Positions 1 through 10,894 of a DNA stretch of 64,000 nucleotides are shown piece by piece. The stretch's first letter is position 1. Every line of letters starts with the position of its first letter. This stretch comes from Streptococcus sanguinis (lineage in GTDB: Bacteria; Bacillota; Bacilli; Lactobacillales; Streptococcaceae), in assembly GCF_013343115.1 (NCBI RefSeq), contig NZ_CP054570.1, positions 1,302,001-1,366,000 on the forward strand, written 5' to 3'. The position numbers were made by a program, and so were the translations under genes. The notes below the pieces were generated by a model, which searched no databases, was not told the origin of the DNA, and saw only the letters and a list, made by a program, of their open reading frames with translations.

Positions 1-1343
1 CACTCTGTCGGAAAATCACTGTTGATGACATAAAACTTGATAAAGCGATTGTGGCAGACGATGGACTTAATGGTGGTTAAGACCTGCTCACTATAGGCAG
101 CATTAGCCGCCAGCACCACAGCCCGAAAGACTTGCGGCTTCTCTTTTTTCATCAGACTGCGCAGCTTTCTCACCATCTCCTGAGGGTGCTCATGGGGATA
201 GACCAGTTCTTCCTTTTCATTTTTCTTAGTATTGTCAAAAGCCAGAACCGGCTTGCCAAGTGCCTTGAAACGACTACTCAGCTGATAGTGCTCGCTTCCA
301 TGGTGAATATCCAAATAGACCTGGCACTTATCAATGAGCTCATCCAGCACTGCATGAATAACCTGCGGATAGAGATGGATATTTTCATAGCGATCCAAAG
401 AGCGCAGATAATCTCCCATATCTGTGTAACAGGCTATATAAAAATGAACGCTAGGCAGGGACTGGGCTAAAAATTCAATCTGCTCCAGCTCCTGTACATC
501 TGTCAGGAGCATGCAGTTCAGAGCTGCCTTCTCCCAACGGTCTTGCATCTCAAACTCTCCCCGATGATGGGCTGAAATCTCCGCCAAGCTCAAGGCCTGA
601 AAGTCCCACCAAAGCTGACGGTAGCGATAGCTGATCTCAGAATTCCAAGGCTTACGGTAGGTCGTATAATGAATAATCAACGGCTCCTGAGCCAGCTCAA
701 AATGACCATCCCAGCCGCTGTAAAAGGCCACTAAGTCATGGCCTACCTGCAGATTGTAAATCTTATCCAAGGGCAGCCAATCCTGAGCCAGCACATGATT
801 TAAAACTGTCTGATCGCCGTTAAAATCCTCCATCTGGCCAGACTGGACCAAGCCCATGATGCGGTCCGTTTCCTTGATAAAGATCTCCTGCAGCTGCCTT
901 TCTTTCCAAGCTCGATTATCAATTAGCAGAACGCCAGAGTTAAAGCCATAACCGCCGGCATCTCCAACCGCTGCCACAAGCTTACCTTCCAGAGGAATAT
1001 CAAATAAAGGTTGCAAATCTCTATTGACCACCAGATCACTGTCCAGATAAAGGACGCGCTCCTCTGCCACAAACTGCGGAATGAAATAGCGAGCATAGGC
1101 TGCTGAGCTGATATGGTCCTGAGTCAGCCACTCTGGACTGATAGTCACTTGCTCCAAGCTGATATTGACCAACTCACTATCCAGCTGCTCAGCCAGCTCA
1201 TTAAAATCACGAAACCATTCGTCGCTCAATCCCTGATTGAAAACATAGATTTTTACATTTTTATTGTAATATAAAATCGACTTAATTGCAGTCGAAACTT
1301 GCTCTTGATAGGCCTGATCCCCAACCAAAACAATCGTTTTCAT
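1..1343 (-). CDS. Glycosyltransferase with two GT8-like modules, 3' end outside window
   Basis: The frame is open on the minus strand from an ATG at 1341-1343 (ribosome-binding site AGGGAAG just before it) to the window edge, giving 447 visible residues. It begins MKTIVLVGDQAYQEQV and has a DXD-type metal/nucleotide-sugar motif, LDSDLVVNR, near residue 98, typical of GT8 enzymes. A middle stretch (about 270-400, including LDIHHG) resembles the GT-B-like domains of serine-rich-repeat glycosylation proteins. From residue 406 a second GT8-like start appears (FRAVVLAANAAYSEQVLTTI) that matches the protein's own N-terminus. Lying downstream of srpA, it probably adds sugars to the GlcNAc-primed Ser/Thr repeats of SrpA in the cytoplasm, like Gly of S. 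gordonii. The enzyme class is fairly sure; the sugar added and the exact orthologue are not. Confidence 0.85.
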   Translation of the reverse strand, partial: MKTIVLVGDQAYQEQVSTAIKSILYYNKNVKIYVFNQGLSDEWFRDFNELAEQLDSELVNISLEQVTISPEWLTQDHISSAAYARYFIPQFVAEERVLYLDSDLVVNRDLQPLFDIPLEGKLVAAVGDAGGYGFNSGVLLIDNRAWKERQLQEIFIKETDRIMGLVQSGQMEDFNGDQTVLNHVLAQDWLPLDKIYNLQVGHDLVAFYSGWDGHFELAQEPLIIHYTTYRKPWNSEISYRYRQLWWDFQALSLAEISAHHRGEFEMQDRWEKAALNCMLLTDVQELEQIEFLAQSLPSVHFYIACYTDMGDYLRSLDRYENIHLYPQVIHAVLDELIDKCQVYLDIHHGSEHYQLSSRFKALGKPVLAFDNTKKNEKEELVYPHEHPQEMVRKLRSLMKKEKPQVFRAVVLAANAAYSEQVLTTIKSIVCHNRFIKFYVINSDFPTE

Positions 1344-1398
1344 TTCTTCCCTTACTCTTTCATTTCATAAACTCTAAAACATCATTTCTATACTTGAT

Positions 1399-1404
1399 AT
1401 TATA
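1399..1404 (-). promoter_or_regulatory. Possible -10 element for the glycosyltransferase gene
   Basis: The minus strand reads TATAAT here, about 55 bases before the start codon, with no convincing -35 at 17 bases. Together with the srpA terminator it suggests separate transcription of the glycosyltransferase. The 343-base gap 1344-1686 holds this element and that terminator; I see no gene in it. Confidence 0.35.
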
Positions 1405-1481
1405 TAAAATATTGTCCAAAAAATCTATATTCTCAAAGACTTTCCTACAGAATAAAGAACACTTTTTTCTACTAAATTGTC

Positions 1482-1513
1482 AAAAAAACAGGAAGTTGTC
1501 AAAACTTCCTGTT
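1482..1513 (-). terminator. Rho-independent terminator of srpA
   Basis: On the minus strand an AACAGGAAGTT / AACTTCCTG stem with a short TTGAC loop is followed by seven T. It lies about 175 bases after the srpA stop. Confidence 0.85.
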
Positions 1514-1686
1514 TCTATTGCCTCTCGGTTTCTTTTTACTAGTTTCTAGTCTAGGATTTTAGGAAGCAAGCACCAGAAATAATCAAATTATTTCCTTAAG
1601 GCTTACTTTGTCCATCACTTCCACAGCTCACTAACAGAGTGGACTTTTGACGGACTAAAAGATAAACTGATTGGCTCTATTTACTG

Positions 1687-4600
1687 CTACTCCTCAGAGT
1701 CGCTTTTCTTTTTACGTCTCTTGAAGGCCAAGCCCAATGCTCCTAAGCCCAAAGCCAGGATGGAAGCCTTGCTCTCCGTTTCCCCTGTCTGAGGCAGACG
1801 ACCTCTGGAAATCAGATCCAGTTCAGACTGTCTTGCTGAAGCGGACAGGCTTTCAGATGTGCTCTGACTAGCTGACAGGCTCGTAGACAGGCTTTCCGAT
1901 ACAGACTGACTGACACGAACAAGCTCACTGAGGCTGACTGCTGCTGACAGTGACTCACTTGTAGAAATGCTTAATGAGTAGAATTCCTTCTCATGAACCA
2001 GATCCAGCTGACTATGCAAGACTGATGTGCTGGTGCTTACTGAGGTAGACTCACTGATTGACTGAGAATCACTAATCGAAGCACTTTCTGAACCAGACAG
2101 ACTAGCCGAAGTGCTGGCAGATTCTGAGGCACTTACTGAAGCAGATATACTTGCCAACGCTAAAGCAGATGCACTTACTGAAGTGGATTCGCTCGTTGAA
2201 GCGGATGCACTGGTGGATGCGGATGTACTTGCTGATACTGATGCACTGGTTGATGCGGACATACTTGCGGATACTGAAGCGCTCGTGGAGGCAGACTTGC
2301 TTGCGCTCACTGACGCACTTGTAGACGCGGACGTACTTGCACTCACTGATGCACTTGTCAATGCAGACGTGCTGGCTGATACAGATGCACTCGTTGAGGC
2401 GGACGTGCTGGCGCTCACTGACGCACTTGTAGACGCGGACGTACTTGCACTCACTGATGCACTTGTCGATGCAGACGTGCTGGCTGATACAGATGCACTC
2501 GTTGAGGCGGACGTGCTGGCGCTCACTGAAGCACTGGTCGATGCAGATGTGCTTGCTGATACAGATGCACTCGTTGAGGCGGACGTACTTGCGCTTACGG
2601 ACGCACTCGTGGAAGCAGACATACTTGCTGATACGGACGCACTCGTGGAAGCGGATGTACTTGCTGATACTGATGCACTGATTGACGCTGATTCACTCGC
2701 TTTCGCAGATGAACTAGTTGAAGCTGACGTGCTTGCACTTGTAGACGCGCTCGTTGATGCGGACGTACTTGCAGATACTGACGCACTGGTTGACGCAGAT
2801 TCACTTGCAGATACAGATGCGCTGGTAGACGCTGATGTGCTGGCAGATACAGATGCGCTGGTAGACGCTGATGTGCTTGCAGAAACTGATGCACTCGTTG
2901 AGGCAGATGTACTTGCACTTACGGATGCACTCGTCGATGCAGATTCACTTGCACTCACTGACGCACTCGTCGACGCGGATGTGCTTGCGGATACGGACGC
3001 ACTCGTCGACGCGGACGTACTTGCACTCACTGATGCACTCGTCGATGCAGACGTACTTGCACTTACAGATGCACTCGTCGATGCAGATTCACTCGCTTTC
3101 GCAGATGAGCTAATTGAAGCTGACTCACTTGCTGAAACTGAGGCGCTGATAGATGCAGACGTGCTGGCACTTACTGAGGCGCTGGTAGACGCTGAGGTGC
3201 TGGCTGATACTGAAGCACTCGTGGAAGCCGAGGTGCTGGCAGATACTGATGCGCTGGTAGACGCGGATGTACTTGCTGATACTGACGCACTCGTTGATGC
3301 AGACGTACTTGCAGATACTGACGCGCTTGCGGACGCAGATGTGCTTGCACTTACTGATGCACTCGTTGAGGCTGAGGTGCTTGCGCTGACTGACGCGCTA
3401 GTAGACGCTGAGGTGCTTGCACTCACTGAAGCACTTGTCGATGCGGATGTGCTTTCAGATACAGACGCACTCGTGGATGCAGACGTGCTTGCACTTACTG
3501 ATGCGCTGGTAGACGCGGATGTACTTGCTGATACTGACGCACTCGTGGAAGCCGAGGTGCTGGCAGATACTGATGCGCTGGTAGACGCGGATGTACTTGC
3601 TGATACTGACGCACTCGTGGAAGCCGAGGTGCTGGCAGATACTGATGCGCTGGTAGACGCGGATGTACTTGCTGATACTGACGCACTCGTTGATGCAGAC
3701 GTACTTGCAGATACTGACGCGCTTGCGGACGCAGATGTGCTTGCACTTACTGATGCACTCGTTGAGGCTGAGGTGCTTGCGCTGACTGACGCGCTAGTAG
3801 ACGCTGAGGTGCTTGCACTCACTGAAGCACTTGTCGATGCGGACGTGCTTGCAGATACAGACGCACTCGTTGATGCAGACGTGCTTGCACTTACTGATGC
3901 GCTGGTAGACGCGGATGTACTTGCTGATACAGACGCACTCGTGGAAGCCGAGGTGCTGGCAGATACTGATGCGCTGGTAGACGCGGATGTACTTGCTGAT
4001 ACAGACGCACTCGTGGAAGCCGAGGTGCTGGCAGATACTGATGCGCTGGTAGACGCGGATGTACTTGCTGATACTGACGCACTCGTTGATGCAGACGTAC
4101 TTGCAGATACTGACGCGCTTGCGGACGCAGATGTGCTTGCTGATACTGACGCACTCGTTGATGCAGACGTACTTGCAGATACTGACGCGCTTGCGGACGC
4201 AGATGTGCTTGCTGATACTGATGCACTGGTGGACGCGGACGTGCTTGCACTCACTGATGCGCTCGTCGATGCGGACGTACTTGCTGAAACGGACGCACTG
4301 GTTGAAGCGGACGTACTTGCAGATACAGAGGCGCTGGTAGACGCGGACGTACTTGCTGATACAGATGCGCTCGTGGACGCCGATGTACTTGCTGATACTG
4401 ACGCACTCGTTGATGCAGACGTACTTGCAGATACTGACGCGCTTGCGGACGCAGATGTGCTTGCTGATACTGATGCACTGGTGGACGCGGACGTGCTTGC
4501 ACTCACTGATGCGCTCGTCGATGCGGACGTACTTGCTGAAACGGACGCACTGGTTGAAGCGGACGTACTTGCAGATACAGAGGCGCTGGTAGACGCGGAC

Positions 4601-7600
4601 GTACTTGCAGAAACTGACGCACTCGTTGAAGCGGACGTACTTGCAGATACAGAGGCGCTGGTAGACGCGGACGTACTTGCACTAACTGACGCACTGGTTG
4701 AGGCTGAGGTACTTGCACTTACTGATGCACTCGTTGAGGCTGAGGTGCTTGCGCTGACTGACGCGCTAGTAGACGCGGAGGTGCTTGCACTCACTGAAGC
4801 ACTTGTCGATGCGGACGTGCTTGCACTCACTGACGCGCTCGTGGACGCGGATGTACTTGCACTTACAGACGCACTCGTCGACGCGGACGTGCTGGCACTT
4901 ACAGACGCGCTCGTTGAAGCGGACGTACTTGCAGATACAGACGCGCTAGTCGATGCGGAAGTACTTGCAGAAACTGACGCACTTGTGGAGGCTGACGTAC
5001 TTGCACTTACCGATGCGCTAGTCGATGCGGACGTACTTGCTGATACAGATGCGCTCGTGGACGCCGATGTACTTGCTGATACTGACGCACTCGTTGATGC
5101 AGACGTACTTGCAGATACTGACGCGCTTGCGGACGCAGATGTGCTTGCTGAAACTGATGCACTGGTGGACGCGGACGTGCTTGCGCTCACTGAGGCACTG
5201 GTTGATGCCGATGTGCTTGCACTCACTGACGCGCTCGTGGACGCAGATGTGCTTGCTGAAACTGATGCACTGGTGGACGCGGACGTGCTTGCACTCACTG
5301 ATGCGCTCGTCGATGCGGACGTACTTGCTGAAACGGACGCACTGGTTGAAGCAGACGTACTTGCAGATACAGAGGCGCTGGTAGACGCGGACGTACTTGC
5401 ACTAACTGACGCACTGGTTGAGGCTGAGGTACTTGCACTTACTGATGCACTCGTTGAGGCTGAGGTGCTTGCGCTGACTGACGCGCTAGTAGACGCGGAG
5501 GTGCTTGCACTCACTGAAGCACTTGTCGATGCGGACGTGCTGGCAGATACAGACGCACTTGTGGAGGCTGACGTACTTGCACTTACTGATGCGCTGGTAG
5601 ACGCGGATGTACTTGCTGATACTGAAGCGCTAGTCGACGCAGACGTGCTGGCTGACACTGATGCACTCGTTGATGCGGACGTGCTTGCACTTACCGACGC
5701 ACTTGTTGAAGCCGAGGTGCTTGCAGATACTGACGCACTCGTCGATGCGGACGTGCTTGCAGATACTGACGCGCTTGTGGACGCAGATGTACTTGCAGAC
5801 ACTGACGCACTCGTCGATGCGGACGTGCTGGCAGACACTGACGCGCTTGTGGACGCGGACGTGCTTGCACTCACTGATGCGCTCGTCGATGCGGACGTAC
5901 TTGCTGAAACGGACGCACTGGTTGAAGCAGACGTACTTGCAGATACAGAGGCGCTGGTAGACGCGGACGTACTTGCACTAACTGACGCACTCGTTGAGGC
6001 TGAGGTACTTGCACTTACTGATGCACTCGTTGAGGCTGAGGTGCTTGCGCTGACTGACGCGCTAGTAGACGCGGAGGTGCTTGCACTCACTGAAGCACTT
6101 GTCGATGCGGACGTGCTGGCAGATACAGACGCACTTGTGGAGGCTGACGTACTTGCACTTACTGATGCGCTGGTAGACGCGGATGTACTTGCTGATACTG
6201 AAGCGCTAGTCGACGCAGACGTGCTGGCTGACACTGATGCACTCGTTGAAGCTGATGTACTTGCACTTACGGACGCACTCGTCGACGCGGACGTACTTGC
6301 GGATACTGAAGCGCTAGTCGACGCAGACGTGCTGGCTGACACTGATGCGCTAGTCGACGCGGACGTACTTGCACTCACTGATGCACTCGTTGAAGCAGAC
6401 GTACTTGCACTTACTGATGCACTCGTCGACGCGGACGTACTTGCGGATACTGACGCACTCGTTGAGGCGGACGTGCTGGCAGACACTGACGCACTGGTTG
6501 ACGCTGATTCACTTGCGGATACTGAAGCGCTTGTGGACGCTGACGTACTTGCGCTTACGGACGCGCTGGTCGATGCCGACGTACTTGCACTTACCGATGC
6601 GCTAGTCGATGCGGACGTACTTGCTGATACAGATGCGCTCGTGGACGCTGACGTACTTGCTGATACTGAAGCACTCGTGGAGGCAGACGTACTTGCTGAT
6701 ACTGACGCGCTAGTAGATGCTGACGTACTTGCTGATACTGACGCGCTAGTCGATGCGGACGTGCTTGCACTTACCGATGCGCTAGTAGACGCTGAGGTGC
6801 TTGCAGATACGGATGCACTTGTGGAGGCTGAGGTGCTTGCACTCACAGATGCACTTGTCGACGCTGAGGTGCTTGCAGATACAGACGCACTTGTCGATGC
6901 TGACGTACTTGCGCTCACTGACGCGCTAGTAGATGCTGACGTGCTGGCAGATACAGACGCACTTGTCGATGCTGACGTACTTGCACTTACTGATGCGCTC
7001 GTGGACGCTGACGTACTTGCACTCACTGACGCACTCGTGGACGCGGACGTACTTGCTGATACGGACGCACTCGTCGATGCTGAGGTACTTGCGCTGACTG
7101 ACGCGCTCGTAGATGCCGATGTGCTTGCGCTGACTGAGGCACTCGTCGAGGCGGATGTACTTGCGCTGACTGAAGCACTCGTTGAAGCAGACGTACTTGC
7201 ACTTACTGATGCGCTCGTGGACGCGGAGGTGCTGGCGCTGACTGACGCGCTCGTGGACGCGGAGGTGCTGGCGCTGACTGACGCACTTGTGGACGCCGAT
7301 GTACTTGCTGATACTGAAGCGCTAGTCGACGCAGACGTGCTGGCTGACACTGATGCACTCATAGAAGCCGAGGTGCTTGCAGATACTGACGCACTCGTCG
7401 ACGCAGACCTACTTGCGGATACTGATGCACTCGTTGAAGCGGACGTACTTGCGCTCACTGAGGCAGATGTACTTGCACTTACCGACGCGCTCGTGGACGC
7501 GGATGTGCTTGCAGATACAGATGCACTTGTGGACGCTGAAGTACTTGCGCTTACTGATGCACTCGTCGATGCTGAGGTACTTGCACTTACCGACGCGCTC

Positions 7601-9111
7601 GTGGACGCGGAACTGCTTGCTGAAGTTGAGGCACTAGCAGAGGCTGACTTACTTTCCGCAATAGATTCGATTGTTGAGGTAGAGGCACTGACGGATGCGG
7701 AGGTGCTTGCAGATTTGGAAGTACTTCCTTCTCTTGTATCTACCAACTTACTGCCCTCAACAGTGGCCGTTCGCTTATCTGCGAATGTTATAGTAGTCGT
7801 ACCATTATTAGAAACAGAAATAGCTGTATTTAAGTTTCTATTTGCTACATCTATCACTCTTAAGTTTGGATTGCTCCGTTTAATCGCTTCTCTGACCTGA
7901 TTTTTTTCAGCCTCAGATAATTGATTAGGATTGTTGACTAATACAGTATTCTCCGGAAGATTTGGTCTGTATCGAATAACAATCCTAAACTGACCATTAA
8001 GAATTCTGTCCTTGTTTGTAAGAGCAGCTGAAAATTCCTCATTAGAAACGTTTTGGTTCCCTGCAGCATCAGTAACCATAACATACCGAGTATAGTGACC
8101 AATATCTGTATTTACTGGCACATTCCCATGAACCTTGACCTTTAGTAGATTACCTTCTTGAGTGACAGTTTTTTCAATCCATTCAGTTCCCCTACCAGAA
8201 TCAGTACCATTATACCAACGAACATATGTCTTATTGATATCGAAAGCATTTGAATTATCAGTCGCTGTCGCAACAAACTCAAAACTTTCGCCACGATAGA
8301 CAGTTATTTCTCCAGGAAAATCAACAACAGGTCTCTCTGTATCAGTAGCATTCGCTACATCACGACGCGTTCTTCTACGCCCAGTCTGACTAGAGGATTC
8401 TGTAGACTGCTGGTTGCTTGTAGAGTTGCCGGTTTCTGATGCAGACGATGCAGAGGTCTGACTGGCAGAAACTGACTGAGAAGAACTGGTTGGCTGACTA
8501 GTACTAGCACTGACTGAATCAGATGCACTTGAAGATACTGAAAGAGACTCAGATACACTTAAGGAATCTGAGACTACTTGAGATGTGCTAGCACTGATAG
8601 AGGCAGAGCTAGACTGTGACATTGACTCTGAAGCTGAGATGCTGGCAGAGATAGATGCACTGACAGAAGCACTGGCACTGGCTGAGGATGTATCTGATAC
8701 AGACTCTGACTCAGTATGTGAGCTTGTCGTTGCGGTCGCTGCCTCAGCAGCACTGCTTTCTTCTCCTAAAACTGTTTCACCACGTGTCGCTAAAACGTCT
8801 GTCGTGTCGATGACTTTTTCCAGAGCCTGATCTTCTTCTGCGTGGACGGTTGTGTTGGTCACAAGAGCACCGCCCAGGACGGCCCCCGTAGCGACAATGC
8901 CCCTCAAAAAGTCTATGCCGCTCTTCTTATCGGTAACTGGTTGCTCGGTTACCTTGAGCTCGATCGTTGAAAGGCCTCCCCCCTTCATTGATCTAAAAAG
9001 GCCAAACTGCGATGTTGCAGCACGTAGCCAATGCTTACCCGATTTAATCAGCTTAAAACGAGTCACACGCTCTACTTCGTGGTACTTACCTTTTTGACGT
9101 TTAAAAAACAT
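1687..9111 (-). CDS. srpA: Serine-rich repeat adhesin, SrpA/Hsa/GspB type
   Basis: Giant cell-wall glycoprotein adhesin of 2474 residues. The long N-terminal leader (about 1-90, with [10 protein letters not shown] and a hydrophobic [14 protein letters not shown]) is the type used by the accessory SecA2/SecY2 system. A first Ser-rich region (about 130-245) is followed by RRRTRRD and a binding region (about 255-455). That region contains YTRY at 340-343; in Siglec-like adhesins this F-strand motif contacts sialic acid, with Arg342 equivalent to the essential Arg of Hsa, GspB and SrpA. Residues 461 to about 2430 are a second Ser-rich region built from a 12-residue unit. LPQTG at 2439-2443, a hydrophobic stretch and KRRKKK form the sortase anchor. 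Known relatives bind sialoglycans on platelets and salivary proteins. Start: ATG with ribosome-binding site AAAGGGAG. Near residues 2364-2378 the repeat is interrupted by a non-Ser segment. Confidence 0.95.
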   Translation of the reverse strand: MFFKRQKGKYHEVERVTRFKLIKSGKHWLRAATSQFGLFRSMKGGGLSTIELKVTEQPVTDKKSGIDFLRGIVATGAVLGGALVTNTTVHAEEDQALEKVIDTTDVLATRGETVLGEESSAAEAATATTSSHTESESVSDTSSASASASVSASISASISASESMSQSSSASISASTSQVVSDSLSVSESLSVSSSASDSVSASTSQPTSSSQSVSASQTSASSASETGNSTSNQQSTESSSQTGRRRTRRDVANATDTERPVVDFPGEITVYRGESFEFVATATDNSNAFDINKTYVRWYNGTDSGRGTEWIEKTVTQEGNLLKVKVHGNVPVNTDIGHYTRYVMVTDAAGNQNVSNEEFSAALTNKDRILNGQFRIVIRYRPNLPENTVLVNNPNQLSEAEKNQVREAIKRSNPNLRVIDVANRNLNTAISVSNNGTTTITFADKRTATVEGSKLVDTREGSTSKSASTSASVSASTSTIESIAESKSASASASTSASSSASTSASVSASTSASTSASVSASTSASTSASVSASTSASTSASVSASTSASVSASTSASTSASVSASRSASTSASVSASTSASMSASVSASTSASTSASVSASTSASTSASVSASTSASTSASVSASTSASTSASVSASTSASTSASVSASTSASTSASVSASTSASTSASVSASTSASTSASVSASTSASTSASVSASTSASTSASVSASTSASTSASVSASTSASTSASVSASTSASTSASVSASTSASTSASVSASTSASTSASVSASTSASTSASVSASTSASTSASVSASTSASTSASVSASTSASTSASVSASTSASTSASVSASTSASTSASVSASTSASTSASVSASTSASTSASVSASESASTSASVSASTSASTSASVSASTSASTSASVSASTSASTSASVSASTSASTSASVSASTSASTSASVSASTSASTSASVSASTSASTSASVSASTSASTSASVSASTSASTSASVSASTSASTSASVSASTSASTSASVSASTSASTSASVSASTSASTSASVSASTSASTSASVSASTSASTSASVSASTSASTSASVSASTSASTSASVSASTSASTSASVSASTSASTSASVSASTSASTSASVSASTSASTSASVSASTSASTSASVSASTSASTSASVSASTSASTSASVSASTSASTSASVSASTSASTSASVSASTSASTSASVSASTSASTSASVSASTSASTSASVSASTSASTSASVSASTSASTSASVSASTSASTSASVSASTSASTSASVSASTSASTSASVSASTSASTSASVSASTSASTSASVSASTSASTSASVSASTSASASASVSASTSASTSASVSASTSASTSASVSASTSASTSASVSASTSASTSASVSASTSASTSASVSASTSASTSASVSASTSASTSASVSASTSASTSASVSASTSASTSASVSASTSASTSASVSASTSASTSASVSASTSASTSASVSASTSASTSASVSASTSASTSASVSASTSASTSASVSASTSASTSASVSASTSASTSASVSASTSASTSASVSASTSASASASVSASTSASTSASVSASTSASTSASVSASTSASTSASVSASTSASTSASVSASTSASTSASVSASTSASTSASVSASTSASASASVSASTSASTSASVSASTSASASASVSASTSASTSASVSASTSASTSASVSASTSASTSASVSASTSASTSASVSASTSASTSASVSASTSASTSASVSASTSASTSASVSASTSASTSASVSASTSASTSASVSASTSASTSASVSASTSASASASVSASTSASTSASVSASTSASTSASVSASTSASTSASVSASTSASTSASVSASTSASTSASVSASTSASTSASVSASTSASTSASVSESTSASTSASVSASTSASTSASVSASTSASTSASVSASTSASASASVSASTSASTSASVSASTSASTSASVSASTSASTSASVSASTSASTSASVSASTSASISASVSASESASISSSAKASESASTSASVSASTSASTSASVSASTSASTSASVSASTSASTSASVSASESASTSASVSASTSASTSASVSASTSASTSASVSASTSASTSASVSASESASTSASVSASTSASTSASTSASTSASTSSSAKASESASISASVSASTSASTSASVSASMSASTSASVSASTSASTSASVSASTSASTSASVSASTSASTSASVSASTSASTSASVSASTSASTSASVSASTSASTSASVSASTSALTSASVSASTSASTSASVSASKSASTSASVSASMSASTSASVSASTSASTSASASTSESTSVSASALALASISASVSASESASTSASLSGSESASISDSQSISESTSVSTSTSVLHSQLDLVHEKEFYSLSISTSESLSAAVSLSELVRVSQSVSESLSTSLSASQSTSESLSASARQSELDLISRGRLPQTGETESKASILALGLGALGLAFKRRKKKSDSEE
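1830..7731 (-). repeat. SRR2 tandem repeat, 36-bp unit encoding [12 protein letters not shown]
   Basis: Nearly 2,000 codons follow a 12-residue period in which every second residue is Ser, alternating with Ala, Thr or Val. The DNA copies differ by synonymous changes (Ser codons TCT, TCC, TCA, AGC and AGT all occur), though blocks of several hundred bases recur almost exactly (for example around 4060-4600). The array is the O-glycosylated stalk of the adhesin, is likely to vary in length between strains, and is prone to assembly collapse. Confidence 0.95.
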
Positions 9112-9156
9112 AATTCTCCCTTTAATTTATATCCTTTTTAAAAATCCATTAATCCC

Positions 9157-9162
9157 ATTTTA
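9157..9162 (-). promoter_or_regulatory. Candidate -10 of srpA
   Basis: The minus strand reads TAAAAT about 46 bases before the srpA start. A weak TTCAAT lies 16 bases upstream. The spacing is sensible but the -35 is poor. Confidence 0.45.
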
Positions 9163-9285
9163 CCACACTATTAGAGAAATTGAACAATAATTTACTTATT
9201 TTTTTTGCTGAAATTGTTTTCAAGCATTTCCAAAAAACTCATTTTCAAAAAGAATCACCTTACTTTCATAACCCTTTTCAAATAG

Positions 9286-9306
9286 AAAAAACGCCAAATA
9301 GCGTTT
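9286..9306 (-). terminator. Terminator of tRNA-Ser
   Basis: On the minus strand AAACGC-TATTTG-GCGTTT is followed by a run of T, directly after the tRNA. It separates the tRNA transcript from srpA. Confidence 0.75.
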
Positions 9307-9320
9307 CTTGCAACTTATGA

Positions 9321-9408
9321 CGGAAGACATGGGATTCGAACCCACGCACGCTTTTACACGCCTACTGCGTTTCCAACACAGCCTCTTAAGCCTCTTGAGT
9401 AATCTTCC
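9321..9408 (-). tRNA. tRNA-Ser (anticodon GGA)
   Basis: The minus strand folds as a class II tRNA: acceptor stem GGAAGAT paired with GTCTTCC and discriminator G, an anticodon loop TTGGAAA with anticodon GGA at 9372-9374, a long variable arm (AGGCGTGTAAAAGCGTGCG region) and a T-loop GGTTCGAATCC. No CCA is encoded. It reads the UCU and UCC codons. It is the gene directly upstream of the serine-rich adhesin. Confidence 0.96.
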
Positions 9409-9446
9409 ACAAAAGAGAAAGTCCAGCTTTCTCAAAACTTTAACCA

Positions 9447-10298
9447 TTATACCACATTACAGCCCCAACCGCCATAGTTTCCGTTAAATTTTTTCACAAA
9501 TTCGACCAAAGTCCAAACATTCTGGTTCAAATCAAAGATTTCCGTCGTATCCATACGAATCACGTGCAGCTGATATGGTTTGTCCGCATCTTCTATCTTT
9601 TCAGCAGATACGAGGCTATATCCCAGTTCTTCGATTTCCTTTAGGAAACCATCTCGGTCTTCCTCAGAAGCGAAATAGGCCCAATGGTCAATCTCGCGCT
9701 CCTGACTATGGTCATCGCCGTCCTGCTCCAGCTGGTACCAGACCCGCTGGTTGAGAATGGTCTGATACTCGTATTCATTAGGATAGAGAAAGTCAAAGTA
9801 CTGATCCCACTCCTCATCTTCCAAGGTCGCTGAGTCATAGCGGCGGTCTGGAAAGTCACGCATCACGTTTGCAATCGGCTCCAGATGGCTTTTCTTATCT
9901 TGCAGATAGTAGTAAAACTCAATATTTCCATCTGTCGTAATCACACCGACATGAATGCCACCGACCTGGCCCAAAGCCTCAGTAAGCCGGTCCTCAATCA
10001 CATTCAGCTCTCCAAACTCACTGCTAGATGGAAAACCCGTCTCCCCATCATACTGGAGGAGCGAAATCTTAAGCCTCATAGCATAGGTATAGAGAGAATA
10101 GGGTGCCTCATCAGCAAGAGCTAGATTCAGACGGATACTAGCCAACTTGTCATCAATATAGGTTGAGAAAGATCCCCACTCACTCGGAAAAGAATCTTCA
10201 GAAGGCACATCAAGCACTGCTTCTTCAACCTTTTCTACTTTCTCTTCCTCTTGCTCTCGCTCTCGCTGCTTACCAAACAGATTCTTAAAAAAACTCAT
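9447..10298 (-). CDS. DUF695 / RraB-domain protein
   Basis: Cytoplasmic protein of 283 residues, function not established. After a short basic start and an acidic stretch rich in Glu (about 12-35), residues 38-175 look like DUF695 (ending around FPDRRYDSATLEDEEW). Residues 185-275 look like an RraB fold (DHWAYFASEEDRDGFLKEIE, then LHVIRMD). RraB in E. coli modulates RNase E, which streptococci lack, so a direct transfer of that role is unsafe. The gene sits alone between the tRNA-Ser and tmRNA genes on the same strand. Domain assignment is from memory of the families. Confidence 0.75.
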   Translation of the reverse strand: MSFFKNLFGKQREREQEEEKVEKVEEAVLDVPSEDSFPSEWGSFSTYIDDKLASIRLNLALADEAPYSLYTYAMRLKISLLQYDGETGFPSSSEFGELNVIEDRLTEALGQVGGIHVGVITTDGNIEFYYYLQDKKSHLEPIANVMRDFPDRRYDSATLEDEEWDQYFDFLYPNEYEYQTILNQRVWYQLEQDGDDHSQEREIDHWAYFASEEDRDGFLKEIEELGYSLVSAEKIEDADKPYQLHVIRMDTTEIFDLNQNVWTLVEFVKKFNGNYGGWGCNVV

Positions 10299-10423
10299 AT
10301 CAAACTTCCCTTAATACTTATGAAATCAACCCAATAGAAATACAAATATTTCCTTTGTCATCACTAACATCATTGTATTACTTTTTCAGATAGAAATCAA
10401 GATTTCCTGGACATTGTAAAAGC

Positions 10424-10448
10424 AAAAAACGCTGATTTCTCAACGCTT
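10424..10448 (-). terminator. Terminator of tmRNA
   Basis: Minus-strand stem AGCGTTGA-GAAA-TCAGCGTT followed by TTTT, shortly after the mature tmRNA 3' end. Confidence 0.75.
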
Positions 10449-10467
10449 TAGAAAGATTTTAAAATAA

Positions 10468-10813
10468 TGGAGCCGGTGGGAGTCGAACCCACGTCCAAAC
10501 ACCTGCTAACACATTTGTCTACAACCATAGGCTATGTATTGGTTTAACTTCACTTTGACACATAGCTCAAGCCCAAGTCAAGCGAGTCTATCAATCTCTT
10601 GCAAAATCCCTAGACCAGATTTTGCCGTAGCTTGCTCATAATAAGACCTGTCATCAGACACAAGCAATCCGAATCGGGTCACGCTGGCTGGTTTTTAGGC
10701 AGCTACAGCGTAAGAATTGTTATTTTTTGCAGTTATATTTAACTGGCGTTTTACATCCGCTAGATGAGTTGCAAAATGTGCCTCATAATGCCTGTCGAAT
10801 CCGTAACGACCCC
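10468..10813 (-). ncRNA. ssrA: tmRNA (ssrA), tag AKNNNSYAVAA
   Basis: The tRNA-like ends pair as GGGGTCG (5') with CGGCTCC (3'), with a T-arm GGGTTCGACTCCC and discriminator A. The resume codon GCA is at 10728-10730 and the tag reads A-K-N-N-N-S-Y-A-V-A-A before a TAA at 10695-10697. The RNA rescues stalled ribosomes with SmpB and marks the unfinished peptides for ClpXP. The length of 346 nt fits streptococcal tmRNA. Confidence 0.97.
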
Positions 10814-10827
10814 AAGACAATAGGAAC

Positions 10828-10856
10828 ATTATAACAGAATCTGCTAAAAAAAGCAA
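10828..10856 (-). promoter_or_regulatory. Promoter of ssrA
   Basis: Minus-strand TTGCTT, a 17-base spacer, then TATAAT preceded by TG (extended -10). It lies just upstream of the mature 5' end, leaving a short leader for RNase P to remove. The -35 overlaps the T-tract of the upstream gene's terminator. Confidence 0.75.
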
Positions 10857-10875
10857 AAGCCTGCACGCAGCAGGC
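10850..10875 (-). terminator. Terminator of the SufT-like gene
   Basis: Minus-strand GCCTGC-TGCGT-GCAGGC followed by TTTTGCTTTTTTT, about 20 bases after the stop codon. Confidence 0.85.
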
Positions 10876-10894
10876 CAGCACTTACTATCAGTTC

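Noticed and set aside
1286..1549. Plus-strand frame of 87 codons
   Set aside because: It crosses the glycosyltransferase start and the srpA terminator, has no ribosome-binding site and no recognisable product.
2445..7637. Many other open frames within the srpA repeat on both strands
   Set aside because: All are low-complexity shadows of the repeat with no start signals.
2111..7730. CRISPR array
   Set aside because: The regular repeat is a coding tandem repeat in frame with srpA and has no unique spacers.
2111..7900. Plus-strand open frame of 1929 codons rich in Ala, Asp, Val and Leu
   Set aside because: It is the mirror of the srpA repeat. The 36-base unit happens to lack stops on the opposite strand, and there is no ribosome-binding site or matching family.
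8585..9097. Plus-strand frames opposite the srpA 5' end
   Set aside because: They lie antisense to the leader and first Ser-rich region with no start signals.
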